From positions 186,001 to 250,000 of the forward strand of contig NC_018387.1 of assembly GCF_000208865.1 (NCBI RefSeq): a stretch of DNA of 64,000 nt, written 5' to 3'. A program made the position numbers and the translations under genes. Under the pieces are notes generated by a model. That model saw nothing but the letters and a program-made list of their open reading frames with translations. It ran no database searches and had not been told where the DNA came from. The DNA is from Neospora caninum Liverpool (lineage: Eukaryota; Apicomplexa; Conoidasida; Eucoccidiorida; Sarcocystidae). Of this stretch, positions 45,201 to 55,970 are shown one piece after another (position 1 is the first letter of the stretch; every line of letters starts with the position of its first letter).

Positions 45201-48200
45201 CACCAGAGTGTCGGACCCGTTCTCCAGTCTTCGGTGTGGCCTTTCTTCTTCCCTTCTCGCTCTTCGAAACCTGAGAGCATTCGTAGCGAGCGCAGCAGTC
45301 TCGGGGGTGTCTACGGTGGACCGCCTCTCCCTTTTCTTCCTCCGTTCTGTTGCCGCTTCTGCTTTCACAAAGTTGTTGTGCCTTCTACGTTGCCTTCTTC
45401 CGTTCCTGTTCTTCCTTCTCGGGCCTCGTCCCTGGCGCCTGCAGCGACTGCGGGGGTGTCTTCTGTCCCCAGTCCCGACAGCGCCGTCCTGCCCCGTCCC
45501 CTCTCACCCAAAAGCCAGGAAAGGACACCCTCTCGCCACACTGTCTCTGGCGGTTCCGGGTCTACTCACGTCATTCTCCTCACCCCCACACACGTGCGTG
45601 GCCCAGGGCCTTCAGCTCCCCCGCCACTGTCTCCTGCCGTCGACGGCGTGCCCTTCCCGTCGCCACCTCTGCACTCCCGCTGCATCTGCGGTCGCACGAC
45701 CGCTAGTTGGGCTCTACAGTCCCCGTCACCGCCCGCAACCAGGGGTGCACTCGGGGACCGAGAGGCGGTGAAGGAAAACGAATGGGTCAGAGAAGGTGGG
45801 GAAGGAGGAGAGGAATTGGTGAGAGGAGGAAGCGAAGAGAGCAGAGCAAGTCATGCCTTCTCGCCGAAAGAGGGACGAAGTGGGCCAGAAAAAGCGCAAG
45901 ACAAATGGGAGTGTAGGATGCCCCCTGGTCAAAACAATCTCTTGAAGGCGGTCGCAGAGCGGCGAACACACGACAGAAAGGGCGAACGCGCTGGAACGCC
46001 GACGGGCTCTCTTTCTCCCCGTTCAAAGAACCTGCTGTCTCCCTATGGAGACGAAGGAGATTCCTCGCTGCAGGCCGCTCGCGACCTTCTAGAGAAAGAA
46101 ATGATGCAGCGACTTGTTTCGAAACAGAAAAGTTATAACCTTTCTCCCTCTTCGTCTTGCACGTCCTCCGGGGATGCCTACGTCTCTCCATCGCGTCCTG
46201 GAAAGTTCGACGAGATGGTCGGCGGACCTCCGGTGTTTCTTGCGTCGAGAACTGGACCGGAACGCACAAATCGAGAATGTAGAGAAGCAAAAAGGGAGGA
46301 GCCTGCAGAAGGGGAGATCCAGGGTGAAGAGCTACCTTCGCGGATTAGGATGTGCGGCGTGCTTGATGCAGCCACCTCCCCCGTTCAAGTTCTTCGGCCT
46401 TCTGCGAGGCGGTCGACCTCGTCGAGCGAGAGAGAAGAAAGAGAAGAGAGAGGAAAGGACGAACGAGCCCATTCGACAGACCGGAACGCCCACACACACC
46501 GCGAAGGAGACGTGGGAAGAAAAGGAAGACACTTCCAAGGAGCGGCGCATCCGACTTTCCGCTCGCACCGCCAGTCGCCACTGCCGACGATGTATCTGTC
46601 TCCTCGTGCGCCCAACTGTGGAGACACATCATGGGACGAACACCAGAGAGGCCCAGTGAGGCGCGATCGCGCCTGTTCGCCAGTCCTCGTTCGCTTTCCT
46701 GAGTCTTCTGCGAGACACGCAGCTCCGGCACCTCGCGTTGGCCCTCAGTCTCGCAGGCGTTCTCTTTCTTCTCCCGGTTTCCGAGAGAGTGTGCGCGGCA
46801 TTTCCCCTCCCTCTCCAGTGTCAAAAGCGCCGGGTGTCTCGCCGCTTCAACCGCTTCCTTGTGGCTTTTCGTCCCCACCTTTGTCTTCCTTCCCTCAAGG
46901 CTTTGCCAAGGACACAAACAGAGACGGAGATGCTCTCCGCTTCTCTCCGGGCCAAGAGGACCTCGCCCCGAGGGACGCCTCTGTGAGAGGGAACCCCTCA
47001 CCGATCGTGGTGTCTCCTTCTCTTCTGAGCTCGTCCGGTTCGTCTCCCCATCCCGGCGGCTTCGCTCACTCCGTCGAGAGGAAAAGAGACTTTTCTCCGT
47101 TGCCCCGCGGGAGTGTCTGGACGGCCGGGAGCGGCGAGAGTAGCCTCACGCCTCTTCCGGGCTCTTTCGGACCCGTCGTGCCTCCGCCACCTTCCCCTCC
47201 AGGGTGTGGGGTCTTCTCTCAGGCTTCCGGGACCTGTCAGGGTGGCGGATTTGTCGAGGAACCGCAGGGAGGAGACGCATCGCCGGAGAGGCGGACTCAG
47301 GTCGAGGCTCCGCGCTCTTCCGACGCAGGCGAAGACCTAGTGAAGAAGCTGCTCGTGGGGATCTACGATGTCATTGGGGAGCAAGAAGCGGAGGCCTTCG
47401 CCTCGGAAGTCGCCGTTTTGCGGGGAGCAGAAGGCCACGGGGAAGACGCGCAAGCTGCAGAGACGGTGGAAACGATTCTCCGGTCGCTATCTCGCTTTCG
47501 GGAAAGGAGACTTTCGGGCCCACCCCGGCCTGACAAGGCGCCAGCGGGCGACGCCCGTCGAGGCGCGCCAGAGGACCAGCGGCAGGTGGAGAGTCGGGCG
47601 ACAACCGAGAGGCGACGCACGGACGCAGGGGCCTCGGCAACCCCCGGCAGCCGAGTCTTCCCGACACCCCAGCCGTCTGTGGTGTCGTGTCAGATAGGCA
47701 AGGAAGCAGGTGACCGGCCTTCTCAGCCGCGTGTCGCCTCAGCGGGGTCGCCGAGCGCCAGCCCTCGTGGCGAGCGAGCGGCTTCGTCGTCTCGGGTGCG
47801 CCCTTCCTCGTCGTTGTCTCCTGCGCGTTGCGTGGTCCCTCCCCGTGCTTCTCCCCAAGGAAGCAACGCGACTCTGAGGTCGAGTTTGGCCTCTTTCCCG
47901 GAGGGCTCTTTGTCTCCGTCTCCGCACGCGCCCTTGTCTCCCTTTCCGTCAGCAGGCCTTCTGTCTTCGCCATCGCCTGTCTCCCCGCGCCCGTCTTCGT
48001 CCCTCGGGTACCTCTCCTCGTCGCTCGCCGTCGCGGTCGATGCCGCAGGCGAGAAGAGGGCCGAGCGACGGGTCCCTGCGCCGCTCCAGCCTGGCGCCCT
48101 CCAGAGTCCGCGGAGTCCGCGGCCCGCCCGCCACTTCGCGTGGAGCCCAGCTAGCGGTGTCGCGCCAGCTGCGGAGGGCGAGGGAGACAAGCCCCGTGGG

Positions 48201-51200
48201 TCGCCCCGAAAGGAGACACCTGTCCCCAGCCACCTCTCGGGGCCTTCACTCGACCACAAAGAGTTGATTGGGGCGATCGTCGAGCAGGTGATGGCCAGAC
48301 TGAAGAGAGAGCGTCTTCCGCTGTATTCCCGAAAGGGAGAGAAGAGTTCGTCCCGGAAAGTGAGAAGCAGAGAGCGCGAGGAAGGCCGGGAGAACGCCTC
48401 TGCCGAAAGTCGCCTGTCAGGTGTCTCGGTCGCTTTGGGGCTGAGCGGATCGAGTGTGGAAAGCGGCGAACTGGAGGAGGGCGAAGTCCAAGACGCAGAG
48501 AAGCTGAATGTGCCCTCACTGGGAGACGACGCCGCTTCTCATCAGGCAGGCACGCCGTTGCCTGTCTCTCCTCCCTCTGTGCAAAGCTGGAAACAGCCTT
48601 CTTCACATTCTCTGTCCCGTCAGAGCAGACAAACACCCAGCTGTTCTCTCTCGGCCCTCGCGTATCCTCTACAGCGAGAGGATGTACCAGAGCTGGGAGG
48701 CCTTTCTGCGTCGCCGGACCTTCTCGCTTCTTCCGCCTCGGGTCGAGGCGCCTCCTTTCCAGTTCGCTGGAGCGACGAGACAGCTTTGACGCCTGTACTG
48801 TCCTCCGGTCTGATATGTTCGGCTGCCGTATTTCCCACTTCGCCGTGTGGGGTCGGAGCCGGTGTGAGCCGACCCTCCAGCCCGTTGTCGCCGGCGTCTG
48901 CAGCACGAGCAAGGAGACCCGAAGACAGAGAAGAGGCAGCTGGAGAAACCGAGACTCAAGGAGACACGGCCCTGGGCGTTTCTGGGGGAACGGCGAGCGC
49001 AGAGGCCTCGCCGTCTTCGGTGCGTTCGTCTCCCCACATCCAACCGAGACGGGGCCGCGCCAGGGAGGTTCTTGGCGAGCCTGTTCGGCTCAGTTTTGCA
49101 TCTCCGTCGCCAGATGGAGAACGCGACACGTGGCAGAGAAAAGAAAACCTCGCTTCTTCGTCTCCGCCAAGAAGCCTTTCTCCTCGACAAAGGCAACTTC
49201 CACTGCTGTCTCCGGCCTCGATTCCCGCTTCGCCCACTCTGGCGCAAGACCAAGACTCCAAGAGCTCGCCTCTCGACAAGAGCCCAAAGACCAAGGAAGG
49301 ATCGATGTCTCCTCTTCGTGACCCGCAGGGGTCGCCTCGCCGTCCAGTGTCCCCGCGGGAAGCACTGGCAGCGCGGGCCGAAGTGGAAACGGCGCAGCTC
49401 GCGGCCTCTCCGAGGAGTCGAGGAGAAAGAGGCGCGACAGAGGAAGCAACTGAGGAAGCACGTGGCTGCAGAGTCGTGGTCCCAGAAGAGGGAGAAACAA
49501 AAGGCGATGCTGCGCAGCCTCAGAGTCCAGCGGAGTGCACAGAGGCGGGAGATCTGCCCCCGCATGATATCGCTGGAGTCGATCGAGGCCCGGTGGTCGT
49601 CTCTCTTCGGTTCTATCCGAAAGATGGGCAAAGAGGAGACTCCCTTTCTGTCTCGCTGCCAGACTCTCCGCAAGGAGCTCCCGGCCCGCAGGCAACTGAA
49701 GAGAACTGCGGAGAGGCCCAGGCAGCAGAAAAAGCGACTTTTCCATCTCCTTTCTGTCTGTCGGCAGATGTGCAGGTGACCTCGGATTCGGCGGGTGACG
49801 ATACACCGCTCGACAGAGACGTGGAGCCTGGCGAAGTGTTCGACCTCGGGGAAGGCCCAGAGAATGTGTACGTCGTGGGAATGCTGAGGCAGGAAGATGG
49901 ACGGGAACAGACAGAAGAGACAACTGCAAGAGGGAAGCGAGAAGCAGTGGAGAGCGCGACCGGCGAGACTGGGGAGAGGGGACAGGTGCATGCACAAGAC
50001 AAATGCAGAATTCTACAGGAACCTGATTTGCTCCCGGACACCCAAAAACTCGGGGGAAGTTCCCCGAGAAGCGGTCCTGTCAGCCAGGGCGGCGCAGCTC
50101 TCTTCCCGAGGAGAGATGAAGGTGGAGGCCTCGCTTCATTCGAGATGGAAGAGCGGGTGCCTCCGTCTCACCCTTCTTCCGGCTTCGACAAAAACGGACC
50201 CCATTCGCTCGTTCCAGTTCCTGACGGTGACCGCTGCGACGGGTTGCGTGCTCAGTTGCCAGGAGACAACGGAGAGGCGGCAAACGTTCTCCCTGGTTCT
50301 CTCACGCTGTCTCCTCGTCGCCCTGCGCAGTCTGGGCTGTCTTTGCCTTCCGGCAAACACATTTGCGAAAAGGGTAAGGCCGGCTGCTCTACTCTGCCTA
50401 GGCCGGGGGGCCGTCCAAACTTTGTTGCAGCTATTCTCCCCTGCGTTTTCGGTGCTTGGCTAAAACTGGCTCAGAATTCGTCTGCTGTCGCCTCTCCTGT
50501 CTCCTTTCACCGCATCTTGTTGGCTCTGTCTTCACTCCCATGTTGTGGGGTCTTGCCTCTCGTCGGTGGCGGGTCTCGTGCCGGCCGAAAATCGGGGCAA
50601 GAAGTCGTTTCAGAGAGACATCCAGAGAAGAGTGCGTTTACTCTCGCATTTTTTCCGTCTCGAGCGTTTCTGTCCCTGCTTGTCTTTTCGGGTTCCTCGA
50701 CGCGTCTCTACGCTTCTCTCTGTTGCGCGTCCTGGAAGAGAGAGGAAAACATTTCTGTGAGGCGAGCGAGGAACGAGAGAGTGATGTTTGAATGCGCTAC
50801 TTCACTCTAGCAGCGTTTTTTTTATGTTTTTGCTTAGACGCAGACGAGGAAACCGACGGCGTCCCGAGAGTGGCCGAAGCGGAGCTGGAGACGAGAGCCG
50901 ATTTTTCGCGAGAGAGAGGGAAACTCGAGTCGGCCTCTGTCGCTGAGAAAGCACCAGAGGGCATATGGGGCGAAGAAGAGATTTCCTCGGAAGAGGAAGA
51001 AGAGAGCGAGGTTGGCGACGATTTTCTCCAACTCAACCCTGCGTTGCTGCCGGGGCCGCTGCGCAAGAGCAACCAGGTGAGGGAAACGCGAGAGAAAAGA
51101 GGAGACACGGACGAAAGAAACAGAGGACGAGAGAAACGAAGAGAGAGAGAGAGAGAGAGACGACGAGGGACACTAGGAGCGACAGGTGCACAAAAAAGGT

Positions 51201-53369
51201 TCAGAAAAAGGTGACAATCCCGAGGCGGAGAAGGTGAGCGGGGCCGGAAGAGAGCAAGAAAAAACTCAGAAAGCGGCGACAAAGAGAGCAAGGATAAGAG
51301 GGCCTGTCACCCGCACGAAACGCGGAGACCAGCAGGAAGGGGAAGGGGCAAGGCCAAGACGAATTCAGTGAAGAAAGAAGAAGATGGACCTCAGAGACAC
51401 GATCGCCATCGGCTGGGGCTTCGGTGTCACTTCTGAGGTTGATTTGTCGTTTTTTTGTTTTTTCTCTTTTCTGCAGGTCGTGGACTCCTCCCCAGAGGCA
51501 GCTGTGCGGATCGCGTTCGCGCTCATGATCGTCAAACGCGGAGGAGAGCTGCTCGACGTAAGGGCTGAATGTTTACAGTCCGAATTGATTAATCTTCTTA
51601 CAGACGACTTTGTGTCCGATGGAACTTTCACCACCAGACAACTCCATACTAGTCGGGAGTCTCCTTCCTGATGTGGTTTATCTACACAAGAGTTCACCGT
51701 CAAATGTGATACATGAGTTAGGTTAAGAACGTCCAAAGTTTTATTCGTTTTTCTGCCGGTCACACGCATGGAAATATATTTAGAACGAGCATTCAAGGTT
51801 TTATTAAAATTAAATTCATTAATAAATAATCCTATATATATAGAATCTTTTACTTTACATAGACAAAAAAAAACAAATTATATTTCTAAAAAATATAGAC
51901 AGGAAAGAAAGCAGCGACGCAGAAGAAATCGGCAACCAGCCCGAAACACTATGGGACAGAACACAGCCAAACTCGCAGATGGACGCTTGCATTTTCCTCT
52001 CTTGCCTCTTCAGGCTCTGGTGACCACGACAGACACGCAGACGGACAAAACTCTCTATCGAGAAATCGTGAGTTTTGATTTCCCGCAACTGCACGGCAGA
52101 AGCATTCCTTCGGCATCTTGCAGATGGTAGAAATGACATCTTTCTCCCTATCTATTCCTTTCTATCTATACCTACCTTGCTATTTACCTCTATCTGGACG
52201 TATGTAGCCCTCCATAACACTATATACCTATCTGCCTATTGATATGCATATTTAGAGAGATACACAACTTTGTGCGTATGGATAGAATGGACGCATGTCC
52301 ATAAAAATTTGCTGATGTGCAGTCAAATTCTTCCCGGCTAACATTCTCAGTTCATACACCTGGTCCTGTGCTTCTCCCTTACACGTAGACTATATATATA
52401 TATATATATATATGCATGTATATGTGTATATCTTTACTGCGCGGTTCTGGTGGCGGCGTAGTATCCCCTCCCGCTTTTTCGAAATATCTGTCGCCTGCCT
52501 ATTCTTTGCTTTTTTTTTTGCTTTCCCTCCTTTTCGTTTCATTTCTTCTCGCCATTCTTGCTTGGGCGTTCTTCAGCACGCCCTGGTGAATCACTGTGCG
52601 CGAGAGAGTCCGTCGGCCGTCTGCATCTCCCGAGATTTTGTCGAGTTAATCCTCGATTTGATTCACGACGTTGTCTCAGACGTAAGTGCCCTCCGATATC
52701 GAAAGCACAGATATATCCACACATGGATCTGTACATGCGCATGCATGCTTCCACATGCATACACACACGGGCACGTTTAATTGCACGCAGTAATCTACAA
52801 ATGTATACCAGCAGCGTCTATATTATTTCGTCAGAACACATGCGCGCAAAGGCTGCGTGCCTAGCAATACGTACACAGAAACGTGGATGCGTTTTTAGAG
52901 GCAGAGTGGCTGCAACCCTCTTTTCTGTATTTAGCAAAAGGCAGGCGTGTGTGCATGCATTGCTCGTTGATACAAGGCGTAAATGGTTTCCGCGGAAGGG
53001 TCTTTTTCTTCGACTTTGGCAAGTGCGGCTGCCCCGTGGGTTGTCTCTCTTTTTTCTGTTCAGCCTGACCGTTGCTTTGTGAGCACCAACCGCTGGCAGA
53101 CGGAAGAAGCTCAGCAGAGACGGGAGTTAAAGCAGAAAGCCTACTCGACCTTCCCCACTCTCGCGCGCTTTTTCTCTGCCGAACAAGACAGAAAAACCTT
53201 CACTTGGCGGGAGCTCTTTGAATGGGTAAGACAGGCAATGCTACTCTCGCAAGAGGCAGTCTCGGACACGCTGCGCCACACGATGCACAGTGGACCTAGG
53301 CTGAGATATACGTTTGTGCTTTCACGTGCCCAGAAGTGCACTTACCTTACGATGAATAGCTCTTTTTAC

Positions 53370-53406
<37 letters not shown>

Positions 53407-53500
53407 TATATTTGTCTACATGCATATACAACTATATGCACGTGCATACATAGAGCGCGATGGACGGAAGGCAGCTGGATACAACGGTGGAACTGAGGAG

Positions 53501-53540
<40 letters not shown>

Positions 53541-55970
53541 GCCGCTACGAGCGCTACCCTTATTTAAAGTTTTTTATATCTTTAAAAACGGACTATATAG
53601 ATTTAGAATGACGCGAAGAAAGGCGAAGCGAGACAGATCCGGTGGTTGACAGCTGCTCTGTTGTTTATCGGTGTCGTGACCCAGTGCATTTTTGTGTAGA
53701 GCAAAGAATGCATGCTTGAGCATGCGTTTTAGCGACGCATCAGAGGGAGAAGAAAAACGTTTTTTCGCGTCCTCTCCTGTTTGCATTCTGTGTGTGTTGA
53801 CCTCTTGTTCTGCTCCCTTTCGCGCCTTCCCTCTGTTCGAAGTTTCCGTTTTTCTTGGTGCTTTCTTCCTCTCAGGTTTACTCAGCTGCCTCGCTCGGCT
53901 TCTTCGCCCCTCTCTCTGCCGCATCGCCTTCTTCGTGGCATCGAGGCCTTCTGCGCGATCCCGCCTTCAAACCCGTGTCTACTCTCCCGGGTATGTTTCG
54001 TAGAGAAGAAAAAAACGTCGGCAACGGTGTGCCTGTATATTTTTTATCTCTCAGAGAGATCTCTCTTTTCATCTCTCACCATGTTTCCATGTACAGATCT
54101 GTCATGGAAAATCCGTCTAGCCTTGATGTGAGTGCTGTTATCCTCGCATAGTTTTTTCAACAAGCGCTCAACTCTGGAAGTGTGCATCGTCGTGTGAAAT
54201 TTCATACACATACATATATGGAAAGTTAATATGTGCTCGTTAGCATACATACCTACTACCTGCGTACACTTGCGTATGTGTAAATGCGTGTATATTCACC
54301 TGTGTATGTTTTTGTGGGTAGATGCGTATAGGAATATAGATGCATCCTGATGGTTGTAAGGCAGGGATCGAAGCCCAATTCTCTGTGCTTTTTTCTCAGA
54401 CCTCGTAGGCGACGACGTGATGGGACTTGCCTTTTCCCACCACAAAGGAGCTGAGTCTTACGTGCGTCATCTGAATCTTGTTTCGCATCCTGAGTGTCTT
54501 ACCATTGGGGATCCGAGGCACGGCTCGAGTACTCTTCCTTCGCATTCCACTCTCTGGAACTCTCGCGGTCAGGCAGACGCCGGCATTCCGGAACGAGAAG
54601 TCCAACGACAAACCGACGAGAACGAGCGGCCCACCGTCGGCAACGTGAATGTCGTTGTCTGTATGTCTCCGAGAGAGAGAAGCGAACAGGGCTCTTCTCC
54701 GTGCTGTGCTCTCTCCATGTCGCCTCGTTCTCCGCTCTCCGTCTCCCAGCGCGAGGCGAGAGACCGGCGCGGCGAACCTGCTGAGGCATCGGCGCGAACG
54801 GAAGAGCGGGGGGGGGAGCACGACACGAGACAACAAGGGCCCCTGCTCAAGGAGGCTTCGCTGTCTCCGACACGGGACACGGACCATGGACCGCAATTCG
54901 TGGATCCGTTCTCGTTCTCCCCCCAGACAGGCCGAGAGAGAAAAGAGGGACTTGCGGGTTTGCCGAACTCGACGCTCTCTTCTCCTTCTTCTCTTCTGTT
55001 CACTTGTGGAGAAGGCAGTCAAACAACCAAACAGACACCACGGTTGCCTCCTTACCCTACGAATGTCCTCGGAAAAACAATTCAGACCCCGTCGTTCTCT
55101 CCTCGTTCTTCTGCTTCTCCTCTTTCTTCTTCGCGCCCCTCATCTCCTGCCTCTGGTGCGTCTTCCGCCCTGTCACCCGCTTCGCCCTCCTCGACAGCTG
55201 GAGGCGACAGGCAGACGGAGAGAGGCGCAAGGAAAACATACCGCTGCGAAGGACAAGCCCGTCCAGGAACTGCCGCATGCGCTCCCGGTGAAGCGCAAGA
55301 CATGCACGCGCTGGAGAGCCCCGCGCCGTATCCGTCTGCGCTCAGTCACCCTCCGTACTCGTCGGCGGAGGAGTTGCCAACAACAGAGGGTACAGCCAGA
55401 AAAGCCGCGAGAAGCTACGACTCTGGTCTCTCTGTCTCGCCAATTCGAGGGCTCGCGAGTGGGCAACAGAGAAGACACGGAGTCGAGACAGAAGAGACAC
55501 TGCGGGCGTCTGACTCTCCCAGCCAAACGGAGAGCGACGGAGGACGCGAAAAAGAGCTTCGGTTTCTCCATGGCGATCTGGACCCGGAGAAACAGCACTC
55601 GAGTTCTCTGTCCTCTCCTGCCTTCACCTCCGGAGGGACTTCGTTTCGCCTCGAGTCAGTGTCTCTTCCTCCTCTCCCTTTTGATCCGAGTCTCTCTTCT
55701 TCCGAGGGACAGGAGCAAACCGGCTCTGCCGTTTCTTCCCCGTCTTCGCGGACGGAGCCCGAGGAGGCAGACAGCGGGGCGCCGTTGCTCGCAGGCGAAG
55801 AGAAGAGAGACAGAAAATGCCAAGAGAGCGAAACGGCGACAAGCAGAGAAAAAGAGGTGAAGACGGACGAAAGAAGAACTGAAGGGAAAGAGGGAACTGT
55901 GTTACGAGCTGCTGGCCCGCGACACTCCTTGCCATCATGCTTTGAAGACAGAACAATGCCAGTGCTGTGA
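39257..55970 (+). CDS. Giant low-complexity, coiled-coil protein of unknown function, about 4,307 residues
   Basis: Nine exons: 39257-40093, 40614-50373, 50838-51076, 51477-51557, 52014-52067, 52577-52681, 53064-53225, 53876-53990 and 54400-55970. They sum to 12,924 bases with all phases matching. Exon 2 alone is 9,760 bases with no stop. Most of the protein is Ser/Pro/Arg/Glu/Gly-rich and presumably disordered, with many SPR/SPS-type sites. Four short charged helices likely to form coiled coils lie near residues 1000-1055 (LNQLRSLQQAIALRLRENLR), 1110-1170, 1315-1362 (QLAQLELQRRQLLALREERL) and 1508-1565. Isolated ordered patches appear near 2520 (DLVKKLLVGIYDVIGEQEAE) and 2830 (HKELIGAIVEQVMARLKRE). 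Exons 4-8 are short and encode the most protein-like, low-bias part (AAVRIAFALMIVKRGGELLD, FVELILDLIHDVVSD, TFTWRELFEW), probably one folded helical domain. Exon 9 returns to low complexity. No signal peptide or transmembrane segment. A cytoskeletal or scaffold role is a guess. Two introns hold organelle rRNA pieces. Confidence 0.85.
51688..51735 (+). pseudogene. LSU rRNA fragment: Organelle LSU rRNA fragment in intron 4 (probable NUMT)
   Basis: The stretch around TGATACATGAGTTAGGTTAA and GAACGTC aligns with the conserved peptidyl-transferase-region segment of large-subunit rRNA (in E. coli 23S: GTGGTACGCGAGCTGGGTTT then AGAACGTC), and similarity extends leftward through TTCACC versus TTCGCC. 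The divergence from bacterial sequence is larger than expected for plastid rRNA and fits the fragmented mitochondrial LSU rRNA of Apicomplexa. It lies in the intron 51558-52013 of the giant gene, in sense orientation. Confidence 0.65.
51756..51905. other. AT-rich block in intron 4, candidate plastid (apicoplast) insertion
   Basis: About 150 bp with A+T content far above the flanks (TTAAAATTAAATTCATTAAT-like, poly-A run, ATATTTCTAAAAAATATAGA). The plus strand is open in one frame with Lys/Asn/Ile/Tyr-rich composition (SLINNPIYIESFTLHRQKK), as in apicoplast genes, but I cannot name a gene. Two exons of the host gene flank the intron. It directly follows the LSU rRNA fragment, so the two may have entered together. 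It could also be simple AT-rich intron sequence. Confidence 0.45.
52390..52413. repeat. (TA)n microsatellite in intron 5
   Basis: About twelve TA units followed by TGCATGTA. Confidence 0.9.
53372..53402. repeat. (TA)n microsatellite in intron 7
   Basis: About fifteen TA units, roughly 100 bp upstream of the 16S rRNA fragment. Confidence 0.9.
53501..53609 (+). pseudogene. 16S rRNA fragment: Plastid-type 16S rRNA fragment in intron 7 (NUPT)
   Basis: TGGCTGTCGTCAGCTCGTGT continuing through GTGAGATGTTGGGTTAAG, then TACGAGCGCTACCCTTAT, is the near-universal bacterial/plastid 16S segment at about E. coli positions 1055-1110. The right half turns AT-rich (AAAGTTTTTTATATCTTT, then ACGGACTATATAGATTTAGA), where E. 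coli is GC-rich, which points to the apicoplast. Homology begins abruptly at 53501 and ends near 53609, so only about 110 bp of the gene is present. It sits in the intron 53226-53875 of the giant gene, in sense orientation, and is not a functional rRNA gene. Confidence 0.88.

Noticed and set aside
55004..55860. Overlapping open frames within the last exon of the giant gene, both strands
   Set aside because: Shadows of a GC-balanced, low-complexity coding exon; they have no independent start or splice context.
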